From positions 124,001 to 188,000 of the forward strand of contig NZ_JABBDX010000004.1 in NCBI RefSeq assembly GCF_012847335.1: a stretch of 64,000 bases of DNA. The letters run 5' to 3'. The DNA comes from Psychrobacter sp. MF31. Its GTDB lineage: Bacteria > Pseudomonadota > Gammaproteobacteria > Pseudomonadales > Moraxellaceae. The notes under the pieces were generated by a model, which did not search any database, was not told the origin of the DNA, and saw nothing but the letters and a program-made list of their open reading frames with translations. A program made the position numbers and the translations under genes. This document shows, piece by piece, positions 11,889 through 19,905 of the stretch. The first letter of the stretch is position 1. Each line of letters opens with the position of its first letter.

Positions 11889-13802
11889 ATGAACGCTTTA
11901 TTTCGATTTTTTGAGACCCGCCTTCCCGCCTTTCCTGACAGCCCGATGCCGCTACCACGGCATGGACTGTTGCATTTTTTATGGGCGTGTACCAAAGAGC
12001 TTCGCGGTTGGCTGCTCTTGTTTATGATTTTGTCGGCAGGCATTGGCATTTATGAGGCGCTGCTGTTTGCTTGGATTGGCAAGTTGGTTGATTGGCTTGG
12101 CACGTACTCGCCTGCCATGCTTTGGGCAGAAAAAGGCGACATGCTGCTATTGATGCTTGCGGTGTTGATTGTCAGTCCATTTTGGATTGCGCTGTCCTCC
12201 TTAATCCATTTTCAAGTGATTCAAGGCGTGTTCCCGATGCAAATGCGCTGGCACTTTCATAAGCGCATGCTTGGTCAGTCGATGCAGTTTTATCAAGATG
12301 AATTTTCTGGTCGGGTGTCGGCAAAGGTGATGCAAACGGCGCTTGCGGTTCGTGATACGGTGATGACGGTCACCGATATGCTGATGTATGTGACCGTTTA
12401 TTTTATTACCACCGGCGTGATTTTATTTAATTTAGACCGTCTTTTACTCATTCCATTTATCATTTGGACGGTGCTGTTTGGTTTAACCATGTGGTTTTTT
12501 ATTCCACGCTTAAAACGCTCCGCCATCGTTCAAGCTGATGCTCGCGCCTTGATGGTAGGTCGGGTGACCGACGCTTACGCCAACATCATGACGGTCAAAC
12601 TGTTCAGCCACTCGCGCCGTGAGCTGAGCTACGCCAAGCACGCCATGGGACAATTTTTGGGAACGGTTCACGCACAGATGCGCTGGGTCAGCTATTTGGA
12701 AGTGGCAAACCATATCGTTAGCGTGATTTTGGTGGGAACGACGGCTGGGATTGGCATTTATCTTTGGCAAAAAGGCGCGGTTGGCGTTGGCGCCATTGCC
12801 GCAGCAACCGCAATGGCGCTCAGGCTTAATGGCTTAACTCATTGGATTATGTGGCAAACCTCAAGCCTGTTTGAAAGCATTGGCACGGTTCAAGACGGCA
12901 TGAAAACGCTGTCCGCGCCGCAAACTATCGTGGATAAACCGGATGCCAAGCCGTTAGTCGTCACAAACGGTCAAATCACTTTTGACCATGTCGATTTTGG
13001 CTATCAGCGCGACAATGACGCCAAAGATTTAGAAGGTATTGCCATTGATGAAGCCAATGGTATTGCCCCCAAAAAGCTGTTAGATAATTTTTATCTTAAC
13101 ATCAAATCCGGCGAAAAAATCGGCTTGGTTGGTCGCTCGGGCGCCGGAAAATCAACGCTCGTTAATTTACTCTTGCGCTTTTATGATGTTGATTCGGGTA
13201 AAATTTGCATCGACGGTCAAGCCATCGACAGCGTCACTCAAGAGTCCTTGCGCCAACAAATCGGCATGGTCACTCAAGATACTTCCCTGCTTCATCGAAC
13301 CATCCGCGAAAATATTGCTTACGGTCGCCCCGATGCTACTGATGAGGACATCATCAACGCCGCTAAACAAGCCCAAGCTTGGGACTTTATCAAAGACTTG
13401 TTTGATGACAAAGGCAACAGCGGTCTTGATACTCAAGTTGGCGAGCGCGGCGTCAAGCTGTCCGGCGGTCAGCGTCAGCGCATTGCCATTGCCCGCGTGA
13501 TGCTCAAAAACGCGCCGATTTTGCTGCTTGATGAAGCCACCAGTGCGCTTGACTCCGAGATTGAATTTGCCATCACTGAAAGCTTAAATGACATCATGAC
13601 CGGCAAAACGGTGATTGCCATTGCCCACCGCCTATCGACCATCGCCGCCCTTGATAGATTGGTGGTCATGGATCGCGGTCAAATCATCGAGCAAGGCAGC
13701 CATGATGAACTGCTTGCCCAAAATGGCGTTTACGCCGGACTTTGGCAGCGGCAAAGCGGCGGCTTTTTGGGCGACAGCGACGAGTTCGATAATGATGAAT
13801 AA
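11889..13802 (+). CDS. ABC exporter, fused membrane and ATPase domains
   Basis: Half-transporter with an N-terminal six-helix ABC membrane domain (about residues 35-320) and a C-terminal ATPase. Walker A GRSGAGKST is at residues 415-423, followed by the Q-loop, LSGGQRQR, LLLDEATSALD and the H-loop IAHRLSTI. 637 residues. It resembles MsbA/multidrug-type exporters; the substrate cannot be read. An acidic 20-residue insert (DNDAKDLEGIAIDEANG) sits just before Walker A. Its end overlaps the following hydrolase gene. Confidence 0.9.
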   Translation: MNALFRFFETRLPAFPDSPMPLPRHGLLHFLWACTKELRGWLLLFMILSAGIGIYEALLFAWIGKLVDWLGTYSPAMLWAEKGDMLLLMLAVLIVSPFWIALSSLIHFQVIQGVFPMQMRWHFHKRMLGQSMQFYQDEFSGRVSAKVMQTALAVRDTVMTVTDMLMYVTVYFITTGVILFNLDRLLLIPFIIWTVLFGLTMWFFIPRLKRSAIVQADARALMVGRVTDAYANIMTVKLFSHSRRELSYAKHAMGQFLGTVHAQMRWVSYLEVANHIVSVILVGTTAGIGIYLWQKGAVGVGAIAAATAMALRLNGLTHWIMWQTSSLFESIGTVQDGMKTLSAPQTIVDKPDAKPLVVTNGQITFDHVDFGYQRDNDAKDLEGIAIDEANGIAPKKLLDNFYLNIKSGEKIGLVGRSGAGKSTLVNLLLRFYDVDSGKICIDGQAIDSVTQESLRQQIGMVTQDTSLLHRTIRENIAYGRPDATDEDIINAAKQAQAWDFIKDLFDDKGNSGLDTQVGERGVKLSGGQRQRIAIARVMLKNAPILLLDEATSALDSEIEFAITESLNDIMTGKTVIAIAHRLSTIAALDRLVVMDRGQIIEQGSHDELLAQNGVYAGLWQRQSGGFLGDSDEFDNDE

Positions 13803-14688
13803 GTTATTTGATGCTGAAAAAAGCCTGATGATTTCGGGAAAAAACGCCCGTTATTTTGATTTTTCGGCTAATGTTTCAGCTCAAAAAAAGCCTAGCTCTC
13901 ATTTTTATGGTGGCAATGGTTTTGCAATCGGCTGCTACCTGCCGTTCCTTGAACGACTGCAAGTTGATGTTAACTTGACCGCCCTTGCCCTGCGTGGTTA
14001 TTGGCTTGACAAACCGACCGCTAACAAACTTACCCGCGAAGAAGACGCCGACGTTTTAATTGAATTTTTGGAGAAAACTCAGGACAAGCCCATCATTGGT
14101 ATGGGTCATTCCCAAGGGGCAACCGCCACTGCCATTGCTGCCGCCAAACGTCCAGAGTTGTTTTCAAAGCTGTATTTAATTGAGCCGGTCACCTTTACCA
14201 AAGCGCAGACTTGGGTTTATAACCTATTGCCGCGAGCGCTTAAAATGACCCAAGAGCCGTTTAAAAGTACCCAAGCTAAGCAAAATGATTGGCAAAGCGT
14301 GGCAGATTACTTGGCGCATTTACGAGCATTAAAAGCATTTCGGCGAATTGATGATAAACATTTGCAAATCTTTGCTGAACATAGCCTTACCAAAACCGAT
14401 AACGGCTATCAACTTATTTTTGAGCCAAAGCAAGAGCTTGCCAATTATTTTGGAACGCCATTTATTGATGACGCGCTAAAAGCGTTATCGCAACAACAAC
14501 TCCCTTTTACCCTAATCCTTGGCAAACCGACCTTATTTGTGAGCCAAAAAGTCCGGAACAACTGGCAGCACTTTATTAGCAATGAACAAATAATCACCCT
14601 TAATGACTTTGGGCATTTATTACCGATGGAAGCGCCGGAAATTTGCGCGAAGCTTATTTTAAAAGACGATCAAAGCTTCTTGTTATGA
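13792..14688 (+). CDS. Alpha/beta hydrolase
   Basis: Predicted serine hydrolase with the nucleophile elbow GHSQG (Ser107) and a C-terminal catalytic His in DFGHLLPMEAPE (His275). 298 residues from ATG 13792; the next codon is also ATG. The longer open frame upstream lies wholly inside the ABC exporter gene and is not real coding. The start overlaps the exporter's last codons by 11 bases and its stop overlaps the alkB-like start (ATGA), so the three genes look translationally coupled. Substrate unknown; relatives include esterases and lipases. Confidence 0.85.
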   Translation: MMNKLFDAEKSLMISGKNARYFDFSANVSAQKKPSSHFYGGNGFAIGCYLPFLERLQVDVNLTALALRGYWLDKPTANKLTREEDADVLIEFLEKTQDKPIIGMGHSQGATATAIAAAKRPELFSKLYLIEPVTFTKAQTWVYNLLPRALKMTQEPFKSTQAKQNDWQSVADYLAHLRALKAFRRIDDKHLQIFAEHSLTKTDNGYQLIFEPKQELANYFGTPFIDDALKALSQQQLPFTLILGKPTLFVSQKVRNNWQHFISNEQIITLNDFGHLLPMEAPEICAKLILKDDQSFLL

Positions 14689-15335
14689 CTGCGCTTAATT
14701 TAAAAAATCTACTGCCTTACGATGGCGAGGTTTATTTATTGCCGCTGCTTGATTTGCCAGATTTTAGTAATGAGGAAATTTATCAAACCCTACTCAACGA
14801 GCTGCCTTGGCAATCCGATGTGGTGACCATGTTTGGTAAAACGCATATCACCCGCCGACAAGTCGTTTGGATGGGCGATGATAATATAGGTTATCGTTAT
14901 TCAGGGCATCTGCGAACGGCAATTGCTTGGCAGCCTTTGGTTTTTGAGATTAAGCGGCAAATTGAAGTTAAGATTTTGGCATTTCTTCAAAGTAACCAAA
15001 TACTTGGCTCACAATTAACTCCAAGCGCTGACCCGTTTTTTAATTCCTGCTTGCTTAACTATTATCCCACGGGCGAGGATGGCATGGGCTATCATGCTGA
15101 TAATGAAAAAGAATTGGGCGACGCACCGATGATTGCCAGTATCAGCTTTGGTGCAACGCGAAAAATAGCCTTTAAGCATAAAGTTACCAAAGAAAAAATC
15201 GATGTGATATTGCCGCCTGCCAGCGTTTTATTGATGCTGGGAGCAACGCAAAGCTATTGGCAGCACAGCATCCCAAAAACTAAAAAAGTGCAATCAGGGC
15301 GGATCAGCTTAACTTTTCGCAAGATTTTGGCTTAA
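14685..15335 (+). CDS. AlkB-like 2-oxoglutarate/Fe(II) dioxygenase
   Basis: Predicted DNA/RNA demethylase of the AlkB family that oxidatively removes alkyl groups from damaged bases. The Fe-binding triad is visible: His137-x-Asp139 in YHADNE and His194 in YWQHSIPK, then the 2-oxoglutarate-binding Arg in SGRISLTFR. The NYYPTGEDGMGYHADNE stretch is typical of the ALKBH2/AlkB-like branch. 216 residues from ATG 14685, which overlaps the hydrolase stop codon. No ada gene is nearby. Confidence 0.9.
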   Translation: MTALNLKNLLPYDGEVYLLPLLDLPDFSNEEIYQTLLNELPWQSDVVTMFGKTHITRRQVVWMGDDNIGYRYSGHLRTAIAWQPLVFEIKRQIEVKILAFLQSNQILGSQLTPSADPFFNSCLLNYYPTGEDGMGYHADNEKELGDAPMIASISFGATRKIAFKHKVTKEKIDVILPPASVLLMLGATQSYWQHSIPKTKKVQSGRISLTFRKILA

Positions 15336-15339
15336 AAAA

Positions 15340-15543
15340 TTAGCGCTTTGAGTTGCCGTTTTGATAACGTCTTTTAAGCCATTGAATGACAATCGCAAGC
15401 GTCAGCAGTCCTAACACTGGATAAATCAGCAACAAATCAATGCGAATGGGTGCAATAACCGTTTGCTCCCAATGTTTCATAAAAAAATAATAGGGCACAA
15501 ACAGCAGCCAAGCTATTAAAGTTACCATTTGCAGCCGCGTCAT
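15340..15543 (-). CDS. Small two-helix membrane protein
   Basis: 67 residues with two hydrophobic helices (about residues 5-22 and 35-57) and a basic C-terminus (KRRYQNGNSKR). AAGGTG lies six bases before the ATG, supporting a real gene. Family not recognised. It follows the quinone oxidoreductase-like gene by 33 bases on the same strand and probably shares its transcript. Confidence 0.65.
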   Translation of the reverse strand: MTRLQMVTLIAWLLFVPYYFFMKHWEQTVIAPIRIDLLLIYPVLGLLTLAIVIQWLKRRYQNGNSKR

Positions 15544-15576
15544 ATTGCACCTTTTTATAAGATAATGAGGATTAAA

Positions 15577-16581
15577 TTATTGGTCGCTGATCTGCAAGAC
15601 GATTTTGCCAAAGCTGTCGCCTTGTTCAAGTGTTTTATGAGCAGATATCACGTCCGATAAGGCAAACTTCTTGTCGATGTGCAGTTTAATTTTACCATCG
15701 GAAAGCTGTTGTAAAATTTGCGCCATACTGTCGCCGCTTGGGGTGACGGCAAACCCCTCAACGCTTAAGTTTTTATCCATGCCTGCTTTTTTCAGCTTAT
15801 CTGCCCAAATGGTTGGCAATACGAACACATAAGCGCCGGATTTAAGTGTGGTAAGCGCTTGAACACCGGCATCATCACCAACCAAATCAAGGAGCACATC
15901 GGCGTTTAATTCAGGAAAGTCGTTGTCTTTAGTGTAATCAATCCAGCCTACCAAATTATTTTTATCAATGAGCTTATCGAGCTTTTGGTATTTTTCAGGG
16001 GAACAAATGACAGTCACTTTTAAATCATTTTCTTTTGCTTTTTGGGTTAACAGTTGAATTAAAATATGACCCACGCCGCCAGTAGGAGCGTTCATGACCA
16101 CGTGGCTACCCTTTTTAATATCGGCAAAGTCCAAAAATTGCATCGCGGTTTGTCCCGCGCAAGGGAGCGCTCCGGCTTGAGTTAAGCTAACATTTTCGGG
16201 GACTTTTGCTAATAATTTGTCAGCGACTGCCGCAAATTCGCTATAGCAGCCGCCATCAAAATTGAGCGCAGCCACCTTGTCCCCAACGTTAAACTTGTCA
16301 CTTCGACTGGCAGCCACTTCACCTGCCAAATCAAAGCCTAAAATTGCCCCGCTGCCTTGGTCAAACTTTTCTTGTTGAATCTTGTCCGCGCCCCAACCTT
16401 TACCTTGACGCGTTTTATAGTCGACCGGATTCACGCCAGCGGCAGCAATTTTTACCAAAACTTGACCGTCTTTTAAACTTGGGATAGCCACATTATCTTG
16501 ATAGCTCATGACGTCAGGATCGCCAAATTTGGTGATGACTACCGCGTGCTGTTCGGTTGGCAACTTTTGATTGATCGTCAT
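15577..16581 (-). CDS. Quinone oxidoreductase-like NAD(P)H dehydrogenase (MDR family)
   Basis: Medium-chain reductase of the zinc-free quinone oxidoreductase type. The N-terminal GroES-like domain (GFDLAGEVAA) is followed by a Rossmann domain with APTGGVGHILIQL. The catalytic zinc Cys/His set of alcohol dehydrogenases is absent. ATG 16581 was chosen over ATG 16593 because GGAG lies six bases before it, inside the first four codons of the longer frame; this gives 334 residues. Substrate not known. Confidence 0.85.
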   Translation of the reverse strand: MTINQKLPTEQHAVVITKFGDPDVMSYQDNVAIPSLKDGQVLVKIAAAGVNPVDYKTRQGKGWGADKIQQEKFDQGSGAILGFDLAGEVAASRSDKFNVGDKVAALNFDGGCYSEFAAVADKLLAKVPENVSLTQAGALPCAGQTAMQFLDFADIKKGSHVVMNAPTGGVGHILIQLLTQKAKENDLKVTVICSPEKYQKLDKLIDKNNLVGWIDYTKDNDFPELNADVLLDLVGDDAGVQALTTLKSGAYVFVLPTIWADKLKKAGMDKNLSVEGFAVTPSGDSMAQILQQLSDGKIKLHIDKKFALSDVISAHKTLEQGDSFGKIVLQISDQ

Positions 16582-16617
16582 AAGATTCTCCATTATTTTT
16601 AAAACATTAATGATCCA

Positions 16618-17418
16618 TTAGGCGAGAGCCAAGCGCGCGCTGATGGGCAGATGGTCAGACAACGTTGACCACGGTTTTCCCGAATGCACCCAAGCATCTT
16701 TCACGACCAAATTACGAACGTAAATCCGATCAAGGCTTAATACCGGAAGTTTTGCCGGAAAGGTCGGTAGCAGCTTGCCATGGCACGATTTAAAGGCTTC
16801 GGTCATGCCAAGGCTTTGCGCCAATTTGTCGCAAGACAGCTTTTTCCAGTCGTTAAAGTCCCCTGCTAAAACGAGCGGCTGATCACGGGCAATGGTGTGC
16901 TTGACATAATCGCTGATGGCTTGGTACTGCTTGATTCGGTCGCGCTCAAGCAAGTTTAAATGGGCGCAAAGAATGACTACAGGAAGCTCCCAACCTTCCG
17001 GCTGAACTTCGCAGTGCAAGACGCCGCGCTGCTCAAGCTTATTGACCGTGATGTTGACGTTGTGCTTGGGGTCTAAGGGATACCGGCTTAATACGGCGTT
17101 GCCATGATGACCGTTTTCATACTCACAGTTTTTGCCGTAGCTGTTTTGAAAGCTTAAATATTCGCCAAACCATTCGTGCTGCGATTGATCTGGGTATTCG
17201 TTGTATTGCAGATTGCGCTTCAAATTTTGCCCTTGAACTTCTTGCAGACATAAAATATCCGAGCCAACGTCTTGAAGCGCGTCGGCAATCCCTTGCATTT
17301 TAACCTGCCGATTGAGCGGCGACATGCCTTTGTGAATGTTGTAACTGGTCAAAATAAAAGCGTCTGGCGTCATAGTCACTATTACATCTCGTGGGGTTAA
17401 ATCAAGTTGTACGGTCAA
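16618..17418 (-). CDS. Endonuclease/exonuclease/phosphatase-family protein
   Basis: Metal-dependent phosphodiesterase fold (DNase I/exonuclease III superfamily). Visible catalytic motifs are SYNIHKG, the Glu in LCLQEVQG, the Asp/Asn pair in AGDFNDW and the final SDHLPISA. It could act on nucleic acid or on phospholipid-like substrates. The frame begins with TTG at 17418 (AGGT seven bases upstream, 266 residues); an ATG at 17373 (MTPDAFILTSYN) would also give a complete domain, so the start is uncertain. Confidence 0.85.
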   Translation of the reverse strand: MTVQLDLTPRDVIVTMTPDAFILTSYNIHKGMSPLNRQVKMQGIADALQDVGSDILCLQEVQGQNLKRNLQYNEYPDQSQHEWFGEYLSFQNSYGKNCEYENGHHGNAVLSRYPLDPKHNVNITVNKLEQRGVLHCEVQPEGWELPVVILCAHLNLLERDRIKQYQAISDYVKHTIARDQPLVLAGDFNDWKKLSCDKLAQSLGMTEAFKSCHGKLLPTFPAKLPVLSLDRIYVRNLVVKDAWVHSGKPWSTLSDHLPISARLALA

Positions 17419-17457
17419 TCAGTTTACCTGTTTTACGGCAATTTTGCTAAAGACGAG

Positions 17458-18267
17458 TTAGCCATAAGTGTCATCTAAATAGTTAATGATGTCTTTGGAT
17501 TCAAACATTTTGGTGTTGGTGTTGGGGTCAACAAGATAGGGAAATTGCAACTTGCCTTCCATCACCTCGTTCATAATTCGTTCTCGCTTGCCGCCTTTAA
17601 TTGGTTGATACTCGCCCAAATTTAAGCGAACTCCAAACGCGCCAATGTCTTCAATCTGCTCGCGGGCAACGTTATGATTGATGTAGCCGACCTCAAGCTC
17701 GCTTAACTTTTCGCGAACTAAACGGCAAAACGGACTGGCTTCAAAACCATAAAGGTGCAGTAGCTTTTCAGGGCGACCGCGATCTTGGTTCTTTTTGGGG
17801 TGCTCGGCTTTGACGCCGCGCATCATTGAAGCAACACTTGCAGACTTGTTGATCAAGCTTGCATTATCGCCATCATGAGATTGGTATTTTTCAGGGGTTT
17901 TGCCGTCTTTTGAATAGTGCTTAAATAAATGATCGATAATTTTTTGTGAGTCCAAAATCTTATCATTGCTATTGTCATCAACCAAAAAAGGCACTTGCGC
18001 CTTGCCAGCAAGCGCTTTTAACTCATCGCGGTAAACGTGACCTTTATGCGGGCTTGGTCGGCTTTCAAAATCAAGGTTAAGATGGGTCATTACCTCGCGA
18101 ACGCGGCGCGAATAGGGACAAGCTTCATGTTCATAAAGCACGAGCATTTTTTTAGGCTGAATCGGCGTTGGCGTTCCCATATTGCCAAGACCGCCGCGAA
18201 GTAACGTAGTGGCGGTGGCTTGAGCGCTTTTTATTTTAAATCCGATCGAGTTATTTGGAATAATCAT
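17458..18267 (-). CDS. Protein with two glutaredoxin/GST-N thioredoxin-fold domains
   Basis: Two similar domains lie in tandem. The first (about residues 40-118) has LYEHEACPYSRRVRE with Cys50; the second (about 168-269) has LYGFEASPFCRLVRE with Cys181. Each keeps a VPFLVDDN / FPYLVDPN cis-Pro site. They thus carry the two opposite halves of a CPxC motif. No GST C-terminal helical domain is present. ATG 18267 was chosen because GAGG lies nine bases upstream; the longer frame starts with TTG. Probable redox or glutathione-linked role. Confidence 0.8.
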   Translation of the reverse strand: MIIPNNSIGFKIKSAQATATTLLRGGLGNMGTPTPIQPKKMLVLYEHEACPYSRRVREVMTHLNLDFESRPSPHKGHVYRDELKALAGKAQVPFLVDDNSNDKILDSQKIIDHLFKHYSKDGKTPEKYQSHDGDNASLINKSASVASMMRGVKAEHPKKNQDRGRPEKLLHLYGFEASPFCRLVREKLSELEVGYINHNVAREQIEDIGAFGVRLNLGEYQPIKGGKRERIMNEVMEGKLQFPYLVDPNTNTKMFESKDIINYLDDTYG

Positions 18268-18368
18268 TGCTGTCATCCTCAGCAAGTGGTTAATTTTATT
18301 GTTAAAAACTTATGGTTAAAAACTTTCACTTTTAAACTGTTAAAGATGGTCGTTATTAAAGAGAAAGG

Positions 18369-18394
18369 AAGCCGGCTTGCTGACAAACCGGCTT
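18369..18394 (-). terminator. Probable terminator of the Balon-like gene
   Basis: Perfect 7-bp stem AAGCCGG / CCGGCTT with a 12-base loop. On the minus strand it is followed by a T-rich but interrupted tract (CCTTTCTCTTT), so it may be partial. Confidence 0.5.
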
Positions 18395-18428
18395 AATACA
18401 TTTTATTATTTATTATAAAACTTAACTT

Positions 18429-19547
18429 TTAATAACGGGTAATCAGTGCAATGGGTTGATCCGTTGCCATCAACTCTTGCGGCATAAAGATCGCTTTGCC
18501 GCCGCTTTGGGTCACCTGAGCGATGATATCGCCGATCACATCATCGCTGATGCTTTTATCAGTAGGGTCATTGTCATCCACGGTCGTAAGCGTTAATTTT
18601 TCTGAATCAACTTTCGCAGGTTGAATATAACCACGGCGAACATAAAGCGTTTCGCCTGCGCCTTGATAGGCAGCGCGGTAAACTTCTTGCAAGTCGGTAA
18701 GCAGCATTCCGGCACCGCGAGCTTTATCCATCTCCCCCATTGCCGCTTTGTGAAGCGAGCTGCGATAAGCTTCAATTGCTTCTTGAACGCCATCGATGAT
18801 GCGTTGGGCGTTGCCATTTTCAAGCTCGGTTAAGTTTGAAACGGTGGCGATGATGTTGTCCGGACGGTCGCAAACCTCTTTATAGTAGCCGATATTTTTA
18901 GTGTCACCCACGACGACCAATGGCATTTTTTGCTCGCCCCAAAGCTCTTGAACGCTTTTATCGACTTGGTTAAAAAACTCTTGCAGGTAGCTGTTTTCTT
19001 TGTTGGTTGAGCGATCAGAACCGGCGTCCCCTGTGGTATACAAGCCATTGTTATCAATAGGAAATTTAATATTTTCCATATTGTTTTGGCGCAGGCTATT
19101 CTCATTAAACTCTTGAACGACGCGATCATTTGCCGCTTCAATCAATCGCGCTTTATCACGGGTCAGTACCACGGTGTAATAATGAACCGCGCTTGCCATG
19201 TCACGAATCAAATCGCGGGTCGCAAACCGATCGGAGATGATAACGCGCTCTTGGGTGTCAAGCGGCATTCGAATAAGGGTGGCATCATCGGGACTGGCAA
19301 AAATCGCTAAAGTGTCCAAGTTATAATTATGGTTTAAGTCATCCGTTTTTTTGCGAATTTGCTCGAGCACTGCCGATGCCGTTTTTTTATCGTATTCTTG
19401 GGCTAAGCGCTCCTCGGCAAGCTTGAGCTGGTTTTTTAAGGCAATGGGATCCTTGCTGTTGTCGGGATGCTCGCGGTGGGTTTTCACAAAAATGCTGACG
19501 GCAGGATTGGCTTTGGATTCTTGTAAGCTTTTTAGGGTGGCTTTCAT
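18429..19547 (-). CDS. balon: Balon-like ribosome hibernation factor (aeRF1/Pelota-related)
   Basis: The protein has the three-part layout of archaeal/bacterial release-factor-1-like proteins: N-terminal domain (about 1-120), middle domain with HYYTVVLTRDKARLIEA (122-138) and VVVGDTKN (211-218), and an L7Ae-like C-terminal domain with TDLQEVYRAAYQGAGETLYV (284-303) and SGGKAIFMPQELM (348-360). No GGQ is present, so it should not release peptides. From memory, this agrees with Balon of Psychrobacter urativorans, which sits in the empty ribosomal A site with EF-Tu and the hibernation factor RaiA during cold shock or starvation. Start set at ATG 19547 (372 residues) because AAGGAGC lies seven bases upstream; the longest frame would add 26 residues. 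Identity rests on recall of the family, not a search. Confidence 0.78.
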   Translation of the reverse strand: MKATLKSLQESKANPAVSIFVKTHREHPDNSKDPIALKNQLKLAEERLAQEYDKKTASAVLEQIRKKTDDLNHNYNLDTLAIFASPDDATLIRMPLDTQERVIISDRFATRDLIRDMASAVHYYTVVLTRDKARLIEAANDRVVQEFNENSLRQNNMENIKFPIDNNGLYTTGDAGSDRSTNKENSYLQEFFNQVDKSVQELWGEQKMPLVVVGDTKNIGYYKEVCDRPDNIIATVSNLTELENGNAQRIIDGVQEAIEAYRSSLHKAAMGEMDKARGAGMLLTDLQEVYRAAYQGAGETLYVRRGYIQPAKVDSEKLTLTTVDDNDPTDKSISDDVIGDIIAQVTQSGGKAIFMPQELMATDQPIALITRY

Positions 19548-19905
19548 CGATTCAGCTCCTTGGTTATCTTTTATTATTGTTAAACGTAATTTATCCGTTT
19601 TTAAATTATGAGTGAATGCTGACACTTATCATCATTAGATTTTCGCCGCAACGGATGAAGAATAATTTTAATTATGATTTTGCGACATTCTTTTTTGCGA
19701 CATCCTTATTGATGCTAGCAAGATAGTTTGCTGCTCTATATGGTTGCTTTGCAAGCAATTGGTGACGCTTTGTAACTGGTTTTTAGTTGGGCAATAGGTC
19801 TAATTAAATCCCAATCGCTGACAAAAGCTTTTTGATACCTTGATAATCAGGGCATCTGCCAATATATCTACATTAATGACCCATTTTTAGGACGTAATCA
19901 GCGTT
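19548..19905. other. Divergent spacer, Balon-like gene / prlC
   Basis: 358 bases without a gene. TTGCGACAT occurs twice (19680-19688 and 19695-19703, 15-base period). A CATAAT on the minus strand near 19610 could be a -10 for the Balon-like gene, but no matching -35 is clear. A small stem TTGCTT/AAGCAA lies near 19744. Confidence 0.4.

Noticed and set aside
13615-13791. Longer N-terminus for the alpha/beta hydrolase
   Set aside because: This part overlaps the conserved end of the ABC exporter ATPase and does not look like a hydrolase.
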